NCBI GenBank assembly: GCA_964539825.1
Contig: CAZIKF010000016.1
Location: 1 to 64,000, forward strand
From: CAZIKF01 sp964539825
Lineage (GTDB): Bacteria; Muiribacteriota; UBA6191
DNA: 64,000 bases
Direction of reading: 5' to 3'
The position numbers were made by a program, and so were the translations under genes. Position 1 is the first letter of the stretch. Each line of letters starts with the position of its first letter. Below are positions 62,934-64,000 of this stretch, one piece after another. Below the pieces are notes generated by a model. It was given only the letters and a program-made list of their open reading frames with translations, made no database searches and had not been told where the DNA came from.

Positions 62934-63668
62934 TCATTGAAATCCTTTAGAATCCGGGTGGTAGGTTTTCAAAGGTGTGAGAATATATCCTTCTGCCCTG
63001 AGAATGTTTTTGGTGGCAAAATCATCGAGTAACCCGCTGAGGACTTCCTTTTGGAGCTTCAAGGCAAGACTTTGAGAACTCCTCCAGAATCCAAGTAAAG
63101 GATCCCTTTTATTGGCGACTATAGAGGTTTCAAAAACCTCCTTTTTGGCTGAACCATAGATCTTTAAAATATACTCAGCGTGAGCCTTGCGCCCAGCAGC
63201 GGTAAGACTGGCCCTGGGAATCGACCTGGAGGTAATCAAACCGATGGGGTTAACTGTCTTACTATGCTGCAAATCTTGAATCTTGAGCAGGACCACATAG
63301 CGAGTCCGATACTTCTTAGAAAGCTCCTCAAAACTACCTTCATACGCCTGTTCTCCGATTTCCTGCTGTTTGAGATAGAGTCTTGTTTCCAAAAACGAGG
63401 GCACCAGGTAGTTATACCGGCGAAAAAAATCAACGATTTGCTCATAGGCCCTGGTTTCTATGGTTTTATCTTCAAGATCACTAACTACAGGTAAAACCAA
63501 TACAGAGGGTCGATTCAGATTCCGTGGCACCATACGCTGTATAGGAACGAAAGAAAATTCTCCACGGTTTCTCGGTGGTTGCCGGGTTACTGCGTGAGTT
63601 GCCTCAAGAAAGAAGAGAAGAAAGAGAACCAGGCAAGAAATTTTGGGCATCATTGCCACCGTACTCAT
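62934..63668 (-). CDS. Secreted protein of unknown function
   Basis: The 244-residue protein has a signal peptide ('MMPKISCLVLFLLFFLEATHA'). The mature part has 'RPSVLVLPVVSDLEDKTIETRAYEQIVDFFRRYNYLVP'-like sequence followed by 'KKYRTRYVVLLKIQ', a layout that recalls periplasmic proteins of the CsgG/LpoB-like or DUF799 type, but I do not recognise the family with confidence. Its start overlaps the stop of the preceding gene (ATGA), so the two are translationally coupled. Confidence 0.65.
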   Translation of the reverse strand: MSTVAMMPKISCLVLFLLFFLEATHAVTRQPPRNRGEFSFVPIQRMVPRNLNRPSVLVLPVVSDLEDKTIETRAYEQIVDFFRRYNYLVPSFLETRLYLKQQEIGEQAYEGSFEELSKKYRTRYVVLLKIQDLQHSKTVNPIGLITSRSIPRASLTAAGRKAHAEYILKIYGSAKKEVFETSIVANKRDPLLGFWRSSQSLALKLQKEVLSGLLDDFATKNILRAEGYILTPLKTYHPDSKGFQ

Positions 63669-64000
63669 TTGTACTGTTCCACCACGTCTTTGTACTCCCC
63701 TATCTTATCTTTATATCGGTCTTGAAGCTTTTTCCCTTCGGACGTCTTTAAGAAACTCTCAAGTTGTTTGCGAGTAGAGGGGTCTTTAAATAAATGGCCG
63801 TACTTTGATTGCATTTCCTGCATAAGACGGTTCTTTTCTGACTCGGAAGAAGCGTTTTGTATCTTACGCTTGTAATTCTCGAATTCAGCTACAAATTTTT
63901 CCTTATCCATACCCAGCTTGGATTCGATTGAAGCCCCTTTGGATGAAGTGGATGAATTCGCCTCAGTCCGCTTCAGTTTGTTCGCCTTTATAGCGGCTTC
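63665..64000 (-). CDS. Partial gene, helical charged protein running off the window edge
   Basis: The visible 111 codons remain open to the end of the window, so the true start lies beyond 64000. The upstream part is Ser/Thr/Lys-rich ('NSSTSSKGAS'), followed by a helical, Lys/Glu-rich C-terminus ('ENYKRKIQNASSESEKNRL', 'RKQLESFLKTSEGKKLQDRY'). An internal ATG at 63910 exists but has no clear ribosome site. The gene is coupled to the secreted protein downstream. Function is unknown. Confidence 0.55.
   Translation of the reverse strand, partial: EAAIKANKLKRTEANSSTSSKGASIESKLGMDKEKFVAEFENYKRKIQNASSESEKNRLMQEMQSKYGHLFKDPSTRKQLESFLKTSEGKKLQDRYKDKIGEYKDVVEQYK

Overview
The window reads as a contiguous piece of a Gram-negative bacterial chromosome of moderate GC content. 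It encodes a TonB-dependent receptor, a LolA-like and FtsX export module with an outer-membrane barrel, an AsmA-type protein and a Na+-translocating NADH:quinone reductase. Several families (fused PurS-PurL, SapC, lipase maturation factor, SEL1 and TPR proteins) fit a marine delta-proteobacterium-like or SAR324-like lineage. This is an inference from gene content only, and I see no rRNA, tRNA or CRISPR array that would settle it.

Layout. 1-4.8 kb: a SapC-family protein, a small inverted-repeat element, a duplicated histidine-kinase fragment, a TonB receptor and the intact kinase. 4.8-23.4 kb: a tightly packed minus-strand operon starting at a good promoter near 23.37 kb, in the order purM-purSL-purQ-purN-guaA-purE-like-purC-purB-purD-purF-purH-Na+/solute symporter. 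23.5-39 kb: a SEL1 lipoprotein, a DUF4003-like protein, a sarcosine-oxidase-type enzyme, glutathione peroxidase, an M48 protease/YbjQ/EAR-propeller operon, TPR proteins and pyruvate phosphate dikinase. 39.5-47.4 kb: an export module (LolA-like, two FtsX permeases, ATPase, outer-membrane barrel, AsmA). 47.5-54.5 kb: accessory genes (secreted protein, HipBA, an HNH-like fragment, a LIM/DA1-like metallopeptidase, lipase maturation factor, a response regulator between inverted structured repeats). 54.5-62.8 kb: cysteine synthase, NqrM, ApbE and nqrA-F. 62.9-64 kb: two small envelope-type genes, the last running off the edge.

The strongest novelty is in the purine operon. It carries a nearly complete route from PRPP to IMP plus GMP synthase, but several enzymes are much longer than usual. 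PurB, PurM and the PurE-like protein each look like internal tandem duplications. In PurB and PurM the conserved motifs are divided between the two copies, so neither copy alone would be complete. These families normally build active sites from several subunits, so a covalent pseudo-oligomer is a reasonable hypothesis. The PurE-like protein lacks the catalytic His of classical PurE in both halves. Other points of interest are an NqrA that keeps two intact 4Fe-4S motifs, a multi-hairpin repeat family, and the LIM-finger/DA1-like peptidase.
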